Numbered from the stretch's first letter, positions 12,092 to 24,580 are shown. The stretch is 64,000 nt of DNA from Epiperipatus broadwayi (GCA_028023455.1 JAQFVV010000233.1:996001-1060000); one strand, 5' to 3'. Numbers and translations: made by a program. The notes: generated from the letters alone by a model not told the origin.

Positions 12092-12782
12092 ATGAATTCT
12101 ATATGAGCATATATAAATATATAATTTATATAGGCACACACCAACTACAAACTAAAATTAATAAAAATTAAATCATTTTTTCAAATACTTAAAAAAAAAT
12201 TAAAATATTATTCAAAAAATTAAAATTTTATACTTATGAGCCTGATGTTCTGATTACATTTAGACTCCATTGAAGGCCTTGTTTGTGAATCAGAGTACTT
12301 TTATTCTGATATAAGTGTATTTAAACACCAATGAGTATTTTCTGTCTTTATCGTTTCATGAAAATTACAAAATTAATAAAAAAAAAAAAAATTAAATACG
12401 CCAGTTATTAAATTTTTTTATAAAAAAATCCAAATTTCATCAGATTTTTTTGTGGAATATATCTTTAAAAATCTACCTCAGAGATCTATCAAATGCTCAT
12501 ATTTCTGGTGAAATAATGCTTATAGTTTTTACATCAGTAAAGAAAGAAAACATTTTGACTGATCAAAAAAGATGTGCAGGTCATCTGCTTGATGGGCCAG
12601 AGCAGTTAAAACATCTGATGTAATGCATACACACATCTTATATGTGTGCCATCAAATTAATAATTTGCTAAGGATAAAATATAATAATAATAAATTTACC
12701 AAACAGAATAATTATAAGTTTACTTGAAAAAAGACTGGCAAGTTTAATTTGCTATGTGAGTTGATATATTATGCATTTGTAT

Positions 12783-13343
12783 TGAGAATTACTCTACCCA
12801 TCCACACATAACTCAACTAGAAGATAAGGCAGAGAGAAATAAGTACTTTTATTAATTATATTATTAAGAGTAAACTGATAGCCATCAGTTTTATTTCCTA
12901 TTTATTCTATTTGGACCACCATCTCCACCAGGTTTGGCCAACTTACTTAAGGTAAAGGGTTTTATAAAGCCCCAGGAACTTTAAGCACCACTTTCATGGA
13001 AAAATACCTTGCAAGATATTGAAAGATAAACATTCTTGTCCCATATGCTAACTTTATTATTCTAATTCTCAAGGTGAATAGCCTGTTTTACAATAAATAT
13101 GAATATTATTTATATTAACATGGAGTGTGGGGAGTAAAAACATTGAACACCAAAATAAACATAAAATATTTATAATAACAATAGCACAAAAGAAAAAAAA
13201 TCTAATCTATAATAGATTACTTATCAATAAGAGAATACACTTTTCTTTCTATTCATTTTTTACTGCATGACCTAATACAGCAGAATATGTGCATATAAAT
13301 ATATGCATATATAAACTAACAAACAAAAAAATTATATTAGTCA
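12783..13343 (-). repeat. LTR-like dispersed repeat, copy 1 (possible solo LTR)
   Basis: This 561 bp block shares its whole length, in the same order, with 26966-27626: ctctacccatc at the start, agccccaggaact in the middle, tctaatctataata, aataagagaa, tactgyatga, and tcatgct at the end. Read on the minus strand it runs TGACTAAT...TTCTCA, with an aataaag signal near the middle, which fits TG...CA LTR ends. No interior domain adjoins it, so a solo LTR is the simplest reading. Flanks tgtat and tgcta do not make a convincing target duplication. Confidence 0.5.
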
Positions 13344-13349
13344 TGCTAA

Positions 13350-14640
13350 TAAGTGATATTATGCAAACAAAAAATATCAGCAAGGTAGATTATATTTTAA
13401 TTCATGCTTTTACACATTAATAAAGAAAAATAATATATCTTGATTTAGTGCTATATATACATACATTCATTCTAATACATATAGCTTAATTTAGATAAGA
13501 TTAATTTCTTCAACTGATATATATCTAAATTTAGTGAGAGTAAACATAAGATCAAAAAATAATAAATTTAAATGTTTTTTTTTTTTACTTATACCAAAAT
13601 GGGGGGAGGTTGTAAACATTTCCTTTATATTTAAAAGATTCATTTGCAATAATTATTTATGCCTTTCAACACATTATGCTAGATTCAGTGATGACCATTT
13701 TCCACTGTTTTTTTTAACCAAAACAAAACCTCTTTTGTATGCTCCAACTTACAAGGCTTTGTCCAAAGGTGTGGTTACAAACAGGAGAAAAAGATGATTT
13801 TGATTATGCCTATCTTTTATTGCTAGGTAGGTTTCAGCATAAACTATAAATCACATGATGATTCCTTAAGGATTCAATGTGGCATGCCTGGTAAACTTTT
13901 ATTCCATTGTTTCATTTTTTCTTTTACTAGATCATGCATGAAAGTTCACCCAATAATGTGATAGCTATTATTTAAGTTTTTTGGGTTGTTGATGATATCG
14001 TAGCACTACTAAATTTTTTGCTACTGATGAAATTTTAGCACTTACTTGATTGTCTGTCACTGATGTCCCTTTCACTGCCTCTCATTGCTCACTAGTATAC
14101 ATAAAGCAAAATCATCTTTTTTTACCGATTACACATGAGAAAGAACCAAATGCTGTAATCTTTTATTTTTGATTTCGATTAATTTTTTTTTTCTAATCAA
14201 TTCACAGATGAATCCCTTAAACATTTACAAAAAAAATACTCATGAATTTTATCAACACTTTACAAATTAAATTTTGATACAATCTCTTGGTACATTAAAA
14301 AAAAAAAACATAATATCAAAAAAAAATTATATCAAATAAATAAGTTATTTTATTGCCCACAAAAAAACTACAAGAATTTTGATACAACAATATATCTAAT
14401 TATACTCCACACAATATCTTGATTTTTTTAAAAAATAATTTAGGCCAAAAAAAATGAACAAAATCTTTTGTTTTTTTAAATCTATAAATGTAATTAAAAC
14501 AAATTAATATGTGTATTTAATTAGTTTTTTTTTTCTCTTTGACTTTAACAAAAATATCTAAAGATATGTACACATACATACAAAACAAAAGTTACATAAT
14601 GCAATTTATTGTAATACTAATATGACTACATTATATATAT
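13350..14640. other. A+T-rich spacer
   Basis: Nothing is recognised apart from a short frame at 13534-13797 whose residues match no family I know. Many T- and A-runs are present. Confidence 0.5.
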
Positions 14641-14644
14641 ATAT

Positions 14645-16215
14645 AGTAACAAAACCCATACCTCTCACTAGATAGTACCGAATATATATCTATGATATAG
14701 CAAACATATGTGCCTACATATTTATATTTAATTAAAATGGTTTTGATTTAAATATTTTATTCAAAACTTCTGGATTTGTTCTCATAACTGTAATATATTC
14801 CCAACACATATTTATGGTCATCCGAAGGACTCCAAGCACCAATCTTATACGAATATAAGAATTATGCAAAGTGAATATATTATCAACAAAAACACTTATC
14901 TTATGTAATATGAGAGGGGTTTTGACCATCAGCTAGCTCAGTCTCATGGTCGGGTGGCATCACAGCCAGGAGTAGTTATGAATGGGGTTAAGAGTTCTTT
15001 TTTTTAAACACACATAAAAATAAAAAAAATAAATGGATCTGTAAATAAATATCACAATAAGGTTTTTTTTGAGTTTCATTATCAAATCAGTTTTTATTAA
15101 AGACTTATAAAGATCACTATTATTCTTTGATCTTTTAGATAAAATATATAAATAAATAATTCAACACTCTACTTTTCTTTCTATATTTTATAAAAAAAAT
15201 GTAATTATTAGTCTGTCATTTTGAAACGCACATATACGCCATTCTTTCCAATAGATTTATCACACATAAATCAAGTAGTGAAGGTTGATACTACGAAAAG
15301 TTTATTTCATGTGACCTCCAACAATAATTACATTATTTAAGTCTGCAATTAAAGAAGACTTATAAGAAAATTTCATTAAATTAACTTAGATTGTCACCTT
15401 CACTTATTATAAATGATAAAAATTTCTTTCTCATAAAGGAAAAGAAAATCAGTACTTAAAGTTCTTTACCTGAATTTTCCTGGGGCATTAGTGAAAGCAG
15501 ATTTATTTATTTTAAAGAGTTCCATTTATCACAGGTAATTCTGTGTGAAGGTATCCGATCTTCATGTCTGTTGGTTGACGAGGATCAGCTTGGTTCCACT
15601 TTGGGAATTATGTTTTATTCCAATAAATCTTGATATCATTAGGCAAGGCAGCTACAGTTGGTTGGAATTTGGGGTTTGAATCCAACATGGTATGTTCTTA
15701 CCCTGACATTTCTTTTGGATCCACCATTATGTAAGAAAATATTAAAACTTTTAATATTATGGATTTACAATTCTACTGTTCATGGCTGTAACTCTGCAGG
15801 GCCAAAGACAAAATGCATTATGGGTGACTCTCTTTTATAGCCCCCTCCATTTGTTCTAGAAGTTTCTTTTTGATTTCACTTCCTGTTTCCAATGCTGATT
15901 AACCAGATCTGGTTGACGTGTGAAAACTTTTATCATAGCTTTTATTGTACATAAAAGAAAGTGAAATCTCATTCCTATGGGAAACTTCTAGTTTTTTAAA
16001 TGTGAAACAAAAATCTTGTTTCTCTCTTTTACACATATTTGTCACACATACACATATATCATTTCAAAAAATGACAGAGTTCCTCCCTCGCGTTTGTGTA
16101 TTTGTAACCACCACTACGTAATAAAAATTAAATATTATATATCTACATCTACATATATGTTTAAACACCAATTAATAATATTATTTGTGCCTGGGTTCGA
16201 ACCCATTCTGTCACA
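14645..16215 (-). repeat. 3' LTR of the minus-strand retrotransposon
   Basis: This pairs with 17592-19185 over its whole length, for example ttaattaaaatggttttgat, tcatcgga/tcatccaa-type variants, gaatggggtt, and gcagggccaaagacaaaatg. The terminal base at 14645 is A where TG...CA predicts T, a decayed end. The last ~30 bases read ctgggttcgaacccattctg, a short inverted repeat inside the LTR end that superficially resembles a tRNA T-arm. Confidence 0.8.
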
Positions 16216-16232
16216 ATACCCCCTCCTCCAAA
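16216..16232 (-). promoter_or_regulatory. Polypurine tract (plus-strand primer site)
   Basis: On the minus strand the sequence ttggaggagggggtat lies immediately before the LTR start TGTGACA. Its position and composition are those of a retrotransposon PPT, which fixes the element's orientation as minus. Confidence 0.8.
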
Positions 16233-16370
16233 AACCTTTAAATACCTTTGCGTATTTTAATGGCTCATTTTGGTACATCACTATCTATTTCACCTCATGT
16301 GTCCCTCTGCTTCTTTTTCTGGTCCAAAGTTCAGCTTCTCAGGTGGTCTCTTCTCTTCAGGTGTTTCTCT

Positions 16371-17027
16371 TCATTTTGGAAAGGTCTCCATTTCTGTTCT
16401 CCACCCTCTTTCTTCCTCTTTTACTGCTTCACAATACCCACCATAGTCATATGAGCTCATGTCAATGGCATTGAACAACTCAACGATCTCTCCAATGGAT
16501 GATTTTTCTGCTCCCAAGATCATCCGTTCCACTCTCATTGGCATGCTATGTCTTACAATGCAGAGTATATGACTCTGGCAGGTTGCATGCATCCAATGTT
16601 CACAGTCTAGCCACCTGTTTATGGAAAAATTGTGAATAGCTATCGTTGCAACCTTTAAACTTCTCTTGCATGATTTGATAATGCATTAACTCCTGCCTAT
16701 CCTCAGACCAAAAGACCTCTCTCACTTTTTTTGGATACTTTTCAAAAGTAGCTGGCTGTTGACCAAGCACGTCTCACCATGACTAAGCATTGTCTGTGCG
16801 GTTGCCACATTGGATAATTATTTTACTTCCACCATGGGATTTATACTGAAGTATTTTCTCAAGCTACGTAGATGCTCAACAAGTGCTTCCCCCATCCTAC
16901 CTGCAAATGGACAGATTTTTAGGAATTGGTTCCCATTTCTGTGCACCATCGTGTGACCTATTACTACTGCCAGCTTTCTTGAGGGATTTACTTGAACACC
17001 TTGCTTCTGTTTACCCCCACTCTCCAT
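16371..17027 (-). pseudogene. gag-like remnant of the LTR retrotransposon
   Basis: Three minus-strand segments line up inside the element. The first is 17027-16818, with VEHLRSLRKYF near its end. The second, about 16740-16600, has REVFWSEDRQEL, YQIMQEKFKG and YSQFFHKQVARL. The third, 16592-16371, has MPMRVERMILGAEKS and IGEIVELFNAIDMSS and an acidic Glu-rich end. The helical, charged W/F-containing text and its place between PBS and PPT fit a Gag capsid region. Frameshifts and stops break it. No CCHC knuckle, protease or RT is visible. The family assignment rests on position more than motif. Confidence 0.55.
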
Positions 17028-17573
17028 ATTTATTTTTTCACCTTACTGTTCCCCCAAATCATTTTTGTTTTTAATTCCCACTTTCTGTTCCAATCTACCC
17101 ATTCTCTTTTCTATTTCTCTGAATCTAAATTCTAAACTTTTAAGCTTTTTCAAAATTTGCTCCAAAATATTTTCCTGTTCTTCTTTTTCCATTTTATTTT
17201 GCACCCTTGTTTTCATAAAATTCTTTTATTTTACTTTTGATTAGTGCCTCAGACTCACTACCCCATCCCAGCACACTGCACTGCCTTCCTGTTAGCCTCT
17301 TTAATTCTCGAAACCTCATCAAATTAGACAAACAAAAGTTAACAGATTGCATATCTTTGACCTACTGCACAACCACGAAATGACAAAATGGTTATTTCTC
17401 AATATATATATATATATTTAACAAAATAACGCACTTCAATTTATTTAATGATTCATTTGAACAATATATCTAAACAACCCTTTTCTCAATAAAAATATAA
17501 AACTTTTCACTTTATTAACATATTTCTGAAATCTCATAACTTTCTCCATTCCCCTCTACTTCTCTTCGAAGCC

Positions 17574-17590
17574 CTTTACTTGGGATGCCA
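17574..17590 (-). promoter_or_regulatory. Primer binding site
   Basis: On the minus strand TGGCATCCCAAGTAAAG begins one base after the 5' LTR end. TGG pairs with the CCA end of a tRNA, as expected for a PBS. I cannot say which tRNA without a database. Confidence 0.7.
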
Positions 17591-17591
17591 T

Positions 17592-19185
17592 TGTAACAAA
17601 ATCCATACCTCTCACTCGATAGAGTACACTACTGAATATATATCTACAATATAGCAAACATACGTGCCTATGTATTTATATTTAATTAAAATGGTTTTGA
17701 TTTAAATATTGTTATTCAAATGGATTCATTCTCATAACTGTAATATATTCCCAACGTGTATTTATGGTCATCCAAAGGACTCCAAGCACCAATCTTATAT
17801 GAATATAAGAATTACATGAAGTGAGTATATTACCAACAAGAACACTTATCTTACGTAACATGAGAGGGGTTTTGGCCATTAGCTAGCTCAGTCTCATGGT
17901 CGGATGGCATCACAGATGGGAGTAGTTATGAATGGGGTTGAGTTCTTTTTTTAAACACACATAAAAAAAAAAAAATAAATGAATCTGTAAATAAATATCA
18001 CAATAAGGATTGTTTTGAGTTTCATTATCAAATCAGTTTTTATTAAAGACTTATAAAGATCACTATTATTCTTTAATCTTTTAGATAAAATAAATAAATA
18101 AATAATTCAATACTCTACTTTTCTTTTTATATTTTATAATTTATAAAAAAAATGTAATTATTACTCTGTCATTTCGATATGCACACATACGCCATTATTT
18201 CCAATAGATTTATCACACATAAATCAAGTAGTGAAGGTCAATACTAAGAAAAGTTTATTTCACATGACCTCCAACAATAATTACGTTATTTATGTCCGCA
18301 ATTAAATAAGACTTATAAGAAAAATTCATTAAATTAACTTAGATTGTCATCTTCACTTATTATAAATGATAAAAATTTCTTTCTCATAAAGGAAAAGAAA
18401 AATCAGTACTTAAAGTTCTTTGCCTAAATTTTCCCGGGGAATTAGTGGAAGCAGATTTATTTATTTTAAAGAGTTCCGTTCATCACAGGTAATTCAGTGC
18501 AAAGGTTCCTGATCTTCATGTCTGTTGGTTGATGAGGTTCAGCTTGGTTCCTCATTGGGAATTATGTTTTATTCCAAGGCATCTTGATATTATTGGGTGA
18601 GGCAGCTACAGTTGGCTGGAATTTGGGGTTTGAATCTGACATGGTATGTTCTTACCCCGACATTTCTTTTGGATCCGCCATTACGTAAGAAAATATTAAA
18701 ACTTTTAGTATTATGGATTTATGATTCTACTGTTCATAGCTGAATCTCTGCAGGGCCAAAGACAAAATGCATTATGGATAACTCTCTTTTATAGCCCCCT
18801 CCATTTGTTCTAGAAGTTTCTTTTTAGTTTCACTTTCTGTTTCCAATGCTGATTAACCAGATCTGGTTGACATGTAAAAACTTTTATCATAGCTTTTATT
18901 GTACATAAAAGAAAGTGAAATCTCATTTCTGCAGGAAACTTCTAGTTTTTTAAATGTGAAACAAAAATCTCATTTCTCTCTTTTTAACTACTTAATCCAT
19001 TCATACACACATTTGTCACACACACATATATATCATTTCAAAAAAATGACAGTTCCTCCCCTGTATTTGTGTATTTGTAACCACCACCATGTAATAAAAA
19101 TTAAATATTATATATCTACATCTACATATATGTTTAAATACCGATTAATATTATTTGTGACTGGGTTCAAACCCATTCTGTCACA
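17592..19185 (-). repeat. 5' LTR of the minus-strand retrotransposon
   Basis: Plus-strand reading tgtaacaaaat...ttctgtcaca. It is the partner of 14645-16215. Its last ~97 bp are included in the downstream tandem duplication, so a second, orphan copy of this LTR end sits at 19652-19750. Confidence 0.85.
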
Positions 19186-20215
19186 ATAATATATATATAT
19201 ATATTGTCCACAATCATATTTCTTGTTTTTAAATTTCATTTGCACTTTTAAATTTTATGAGTCAACTAACACTTGAATACAATATTAGCTACCAAAACTC
19301 GTGATGGTATTTTATCATCATCAGTCACCATCATAATTTCTCCTCTTTTGATGAGACCTGAAATATGTGCTAACCATTTTCATGGACCTCACCATCAATA
19401 CAAATTATCTTTCTTCTTCATGATTGGCTTACTTTAATTACCTAGGAATACTTTCATGAGTTGTCTTGAATGGAGCAAATTCAGAAAAAATATCTAGATT
19501 ATTTATCTATTAGGTTGCACTCCAATCCCTCACCCAACCATTTCTTCAAACTAAACAAAGGAGGAGGTTGACCCAACTGATAGGCCTCCACCTAAGTGCA
19601 AAGGTCTCTAATTTTGGCAACAGGTCATCCTAGTGCTAAGGGGCATTAAGAATGTAATAAAAATTAAATATTATATATCTACATCTACATATATGTTTAA
19701 ATACCGATTAATATTATTTGTGACTGGGTTCAAACCCATTCTGTCACAATAATATATATATATATATATTGTCCACAATCATATTTCTTGTTTTTAAATT
19801 TCATTTGCACTTTTAAATTTTATGAGTCAACTAACACTTGAATACAATATTAGCTACCAAAACTCGTGATGGTATTTTATCATCATCAGTCACCATCATA
19901 ATTTCTCCTCTTTTGATGAGACCTGAAATATGTGCTAACCATTTTCATGGACCTCACCATCAATACAAATTATCTTTCTTCTTCATGATTGGCTTACTTT
20001 AATTACCTAGGAATACTTTCATGAGTTGTCTTGAATGGAGCAAATTCAGAAAAAATATCTAGATTATTTATCTATTAGGTTGCACTCCAATCCCTCACCC
20101 AACCATTTCTTCAAACTAAACAAAGGAGGAGGTTGACCCAACTGATAGGCCTCCACCTAAGTGCAAAGGTCTCTAATTTTGGCAACAGGTCATCCTAGTG
20201 CTAAGGGGCATTAAG
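19089..20215. repeat. ~565 bp near-perfect tandem duplication
   Basis: Unit 1 is 19089-19650 and unit 2 is 19652-20215. By eye the only difference is two extra bases of the (AT)n tract in unit 2 (period 563 before it, 565 after). Each unit holds the last ~97 bp of the LTR, an (AT)n tract and about 440 bp of the neighbouring LINE. The junction reads ggcattaag/aatgtaat. It is either a very recent duplication or an assembly artefact joining two haplotypes. Confidence 0.9.
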
Positions 20216-21420
20216 ACTTCCAACATCCTCTTTGGCTCCAAGATCACTTACTGGGACACCTACCAGCTGATGTTTAACTCTAAAATCAAAACTCCCAATC
20301 TTCTCCCAGTTGCCATTTCCAGATTAATCAAATGGACCAAGTTCCTCAGCTCATCAAATGCACCAAGTTCCTCAGGCTTGATCCCAAATATGTGGACTTC
20401 TTGATCAAGATTAACCTTGGGGCCCTACCAAAGGAGGATTTTCTATGCTATCACTCAGGATACCTCATCAATTCCTTGTACTCAATGTGTGGGAAACAGG
20501 AAGAGTCTATTGGCCACATTTTATTTTGATGTGATTTCTGATTGGAACTACAAAACTATGTCTGATGAAAATGACTGTGCCAGAACTGGCCTGTATAATG
20601 ATCCAGACTGCTTTTGAGAAGGGTCTATTTAGCTCTATCCATCTGGAAACCTTTATAAATTTCAAAATATGGACCATCAGGTGTAAAGCAGTGTTCGAGA
20701 AAGGATCCATTCTCCAGACTGAAGACCTCTTTGTGAAATTTATTTGTAAGCCAAGGGAATCTGATAAGAGGACCTGTTTGCCTTCACTGACTGACAAAAC
20801 TTGGGGGCAGCTGAAAATATAGCAAACTATTATCCACTGAATATTCCTGCCTAAACTGATATATGCAAATACTGTGTTCTATAATATAAATTATCTATTT
20901 GACCAATTGACTAGCTACTATTGAAGCTTTATTGAATGTCTTGTTGCAGCCCAAATGCATGTTTCTGACTGTGAGTCATATTGATACTCAATTTCTTTAA
21001 CTACTCTAACCAATTAATGCAACTTTGTAACTCATTTGATGTGGTACCTAATCATTGGCCCAGTTGTTTAAAATGCCCACAAAAGTGTGAACTTGTATTT
21101 CTTTTAAACTATCCTTCTAAACAATGGAATGCCGTATGCAAGTTCCTTTATTATATTTCATATATTTATACCCAATCTTTCATTTAAATCATTATAGCCA
21201 AATATTGTGGGTTTTTTGTAACTTGCTTGAGATACACCTCAATCATTAGGCTGGTTGTATAAAAATTTGTTTGTATATCTCTCTTTTTACATTTTACAGA
21301 ATTGTTATTAATGTTTATCATAAAATGATGGTACAACAAATGTAAGTTCCAACAGTATTCAAATTTTATTGTATCCCCTGTATTGTACCTTTTCTATGAA
21401 TAAAGTTTATTTTTAAAATG
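19205..21420 (+). pseudogene. 3' end of a non-LTR retrotransposon (LINE), partly duplicated
   Basis: The frame-broken coding end includes a LQSLTQPFLQT segment (about 20068-20110, and its duplicate about 19503-19545) and a Cys/His knuckle near 20478-20540. In the knuckle, CTQC (one frame) and GKQEESIGHILF followed by a stop and Cys (next frame) together fit a C-x2-C...H-x4-C knuckle. A last open stretch, 20565-20822, contains FINFKIWTIRCKAVFEKG. Such a knuckle near the end of the ORF is known in several LINE clades. The clade cannot be fixed because the RT core is missing. The 3' UTR continues to an aataaa at 21399 and an A-rich end near 21427. Confidence 0.65.
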
Positions 21421-21955
21421 AAAAAAGCAATCCCACATACTCAATTCATTTTGAGTCAAAAGATCACTAATGCAGTATAGCCTTATGTACCTCCACATCT
21501 TCATAAGAGAGATGCAAACCTTGCTCATAAATAATCTGAGCCTTACAGGTTCATTTAGCATCAAACAAGTCTACACAATGTCATCCATTTTAGTTATTAC
21601 ACGAATGTGTAATGAGAATCTAATAACTTTAGATTATGTTAGTATTTATGTTGGCTTAATAAAATGTTTAAAAAACATGCAATAGTACCATGAATATCCA
21701 GAATGCATCAAGATACCTAATCAACACTACAGTCTTCATTTATTCACTTTAATTTGAAAAATACATAAGATTCACCCCAACTTGTACCTATTTTGTAAAC
21801 ATCCAGATAGCTTTGAAGTTGTATCACAGCTTCTTTAATATTGCAATTTGATTAATCACCATATATCCTACTTAGATAATTTTATGATATAATTCTAGAT
21901 AAATATAAATATCTAGATGCAACCATTCACTATTCTCTACCCAACTTTCCCAGAG

Positions 21956-22141
21956 TCATGTGTTTATGCAATGAATTTTAATACTTAGGGTTATATGTGT
22001 TCGTAACATTTTGGCCATTATGAAAGCATCATAACCTTGACATTTTACAATAGTAACAGGATCTTCATATAAGTTACAGAACTTTTTAAATTGAAAATTT
22101 CCAAGATTACTTACTTGAAGAGTATTTATCATTACTTTCAT
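21956..22141 (-). pseudogene. Gypsy integrase C-terminal region
   Basis: The minus-strand text VSNLGNFQFKKF, LYEDPVTIVKC and YDAFIMAKM matches the usual end of Gypsy pol: a basic segment with KF..Y.GP..VV and a small beta-barrel. The expected GP is DP here. It lies downstream of the integrase core in the same orientation. Confidence 0.6.
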
Positions 22142-22299
22142 TTTGTCATGTGCTTTCCTGCTATCTAATTTTCTATCAATAAGGTCCTATTTAATCATTT
22201 GTACATTTATTTACCTTGAATAATTTTGGGCTATGCTTATCTAACTGTAAATGAGTCAGAAAGAAACCAGTAGACTCATTTACTGACCAATTTATATAA

Positions 22300-22960
22300 T
22301 TGATCACATTTTCTAACTATTTAACCCAAAACCTTACTGAGGATTGTTGACTAATACATTCAAAATAATCTACCCAGCTTCTGCATAATATATTTGCATG
22401 GGTAAAATTGAGGATTCCTAATAAAGGTCAGCACATGTTTAATACCATGTTTTTTTATCTATTTATTTCACTCCTCTGATAAAAATAGGGTTCCATGATG
22501 TGAAATGAGAAATTTCAGTCTTCTCCATGATGGGAAAGTGGAGGGTATCCAATAATTTTACAGTATGTCAGACAGTAGCTTGAGGCACTGGATATTTCAT
22601 TACAAACTTTGAGAATAGGTGATACATTACATCTAAGTATTTTTACCTGTTAAATGGAGGTAATAGACATACAAATCAATGACCACTATTTCTTTAGGTC
22701 TCTTAGGTATGATTGAATTCATTTTATTACCATATCTCATTTGCTGATTTGGCCTGCTAGAAAATCTCATGTTCATTTAACACAGAAATAATATTGTTGG
22801 GCATGTGTAGCCAATAAAACAAACTTTTCAAAAAATGCTCAGTTTTATGGGTTCTATAATACCCATATAAACAATGGATATATTTAATATTGAGTTTCTT
22901 ATATAAAATGATATAATCACTCTCCATACTTTGCCTTCATAAAATTTGATATTAAAGCAC
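22300..22960 (-). pseudogene. Gypsy integrase core remnant
   Basis: Readable minus-strand pieces are RPKEIVVIDLYVYYLHLTGK (about 22720-22655), carrying the first catalytic Asp, then FSKFVMKYPVPQATV (about 22620-22570), HGTLFLSE (about 22490) where D-x-GTxF is expected (second Asp lost), and GIKHVLTFIRNPQFYP (about 22445-22390). These are the standard landmarks of a retroviral-type integrase. The core is broken by stops. The zinc-binding N-terminal domain is not clear. Confidence 0.75.
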
Positions 22961-23279
22961 TGCTTTCTCAAGCTTGTATCTATTGTTTGCTTGTTTTGAC
23001 TTTTATATGACATTTTGGTTTTACCTTCCAAGTACTTAATCACTTGATTTAATTGCAAATCTTTTCATTGTTTTATTTCCAAATAAGCCAAATCTATTTC
23101 TAGTATTTCATTATTAGTAAATGCAATATTTAATGTTTTCTATATTTAAATGTTGTTGCTGCAATGGAACCAGATTATGACTTAATATATCTGCCACAAA
23201 TATTTTCTCATTTTTTGAAATATTATACAGTATAAGTAAACTCTTGTAAAAATAAACTCCATCAAACTAGGCAGCTATT

Positions 23280-23844
23280 AGTTAGGTAATTATGATTGAT
23301 GAATTCAAGACTACTTGTGATTTATTATGACTATTGCCTTTGAGCTGAATATCATGTGATAGAACTTCTAGAATGCCCAGACTACAGCTAAGCCTTTTTT
23401 GGTCATTGTATAATTGATCTCATTACCTTTAGGAAGATGACTTATGAAGTAGAGAATGCCCATCTAGTTATCCTATTGGATTTAAGAGAGAGAAACATCT
23501 AATCTGTATTCACTACTGTCTCTTTGAACAATAAATAGCTTTCTAAAATCAAAGTAAAAGAGCACTATATGCTTTACAACCCCACTTTTATATTCTTTTA
23601 AGTGTCTCCTTTTGTTTTGTGGACTATTCCATTGAGTGTCTTTTCTTAGCAATCTCTGAAATGGTTCTATATGACCAACAAATCTATCATAAAATTGGTT
23701 GCAAAAGTTACATAGTCCTAAACAGGATTTAATTTGCTTCTTGGATTTTGGTACTGGAAATTCTTTAATGGCTATAATTTTATCTGCACAAGGTTTGATC
23801 CATCCCACAATATGTCCTAAAAATTCAATTTCATCAGTCACCAA
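23280..23844 (-). pseudogene. Gypsy RT C-terminal part and RNase H
   Basis: An open stretch of 120 codons (23844-23482) starts with EIEFLGHIV and DKIIAIKEFPVPKSKKQI, the RT thumb and connection. It ends with FDFRKLFIVQRDSSEYRLD, the RNase H start, where the usual catalytic D of QTDAS is preserved as RDSS. After a break, GNEINYTMTKKGLAVVWAF near 23440-23375 matches the N-Y-x-x-x-x-KE-x-LAVVWA landmark of Gypsy RNase H. Confidence 0.85.
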
Positions 23845-24472
23845 TGTATTTTTTTTAGGTTTATCTTAATTTTTCTCTAAAACAGTATGAAAATAATGTC
23901 TCCAGATGCTGTACATGTTCTATTGTAGATGATGCGACAAACTTATCCACATACATAATCAAAACTACTTTTACCTCTGGGAATAATGAAGCAAAATATT
24001 TGCACTACTGCTAATGAGACCAATAGGAATTTTATTAAATTGATATGAGTATCTTTCATATCTGAAGGCAGTGTATTGATGATCCTCAGGATGGAGTTTG
24101 ATCTGTCAATAACGGGATGTTAAATCAAAAGTAGAGAAAACTTAACAGTTTCTGAATAGGATGAACAATATTATATACAGGCTCTGTTATCTTATTTAAC
24201 TGCTGTGTGTGTAAGCATAATCTGACTGATACATCTCTCTTCTTAACTACCACAATTGAGTTGCAATATGGAGATGAGCATTTAGCAATTATGCCCCAGC
24301 CCAACATTTTTTTAAATTGTGATTCAATCTTTTCCTTGTATTGTAGGAGAACTGGGTAGAATCTAGACTGGAATGGTTGCCCTTGAATCAACTTATTTCT
24401 CTGTTTAAATCCATTAGTAATTCCTGGAATGTCTGAAAATATTAGTCTATATTTTCCAAGTATTAATTGCAA
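23640..24472 (-). pseudogene. Gypsy reverse transcriptase, catalytic motif lost
   Basis: The frame 24472-24125 carries FSDIPGIT, RFYPVLLQYKEKIESQF, MLGWGIIAKCSSPYCNSIVV and VRLCLHTQQLNKIT. The next segment, about 24120-24000, has FDLTSRY-stop-QIKLHPEDHQYTAF and contains the first catalytic Asp. The YxDD box is at 23953-23942 and reads YVDK, so one of the paired catalytic aspartates is lost. The segment TIEHVQHLETLFSYCFREKL follows. The landmarks are those of Ty3/Gypsy RT in correct order. Confidence 0.9.
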
Positions 24473-24580
24473 CTTTCATGCACATCATCTGTGGCTAATT
24501 TTGCTTCACTAATCTTTGTAATAATCATTTAAGGAGTCACCACATTTACACAACCCACTTCTAAAAAAATCATATAACTG

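Larger units (their letters stand above)
14645..19185 (-). mobile_element. LTR retrotransposon, short gag-only interior, minus strand
   Basis: Two direct repeats of 1571 bp (14645-16215) and 1594 bp (17592-19185), about 90% identical by eye, flank a 1.38 kb interior. Read on the minus strand the LTR runs TGTGACAGAATGGG...TTTTGTTACA, with canonical TG...CA ends. Directly inside the 5' LTR is a primer binding site beginning TGGCATCCC (17590 down to 17574). Directly upstream of the 3' LTR is a purine tract, ggaggaggggg (16231-16218). The interior holds only gag-like remnants and no pol, so it is a non-autonomous derivative or a deleted copy. It sits in an AT microsatellite, which hides the target duplication. 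LTR divergence points to an old insertion. Confidence 0.85.

Noticed and set aside
13534-13797. 87-codon frame with ARFSDDHFPLFF
   Set aside because: No family is recognised, there is no neighbouring support, and its length is expected by chance over 64 kb.
16187-16215. gcctgggttcgaaccc as a tRNA gene T-arm
   Set aside because: It is the terminal segment of an LTR and recurs at the same LTR position in the other copies; no acceptor or anticodon arm surrounds it.
16016-16474. 152-codon open frame on the plus strand
   Set aside because: It crosses the LTR end and the PPT of a minus-strand retrotransposon and is antisense to the gag remnant; composition is low-complexity Phe/Leu/Ser, so it is a shadow frame.
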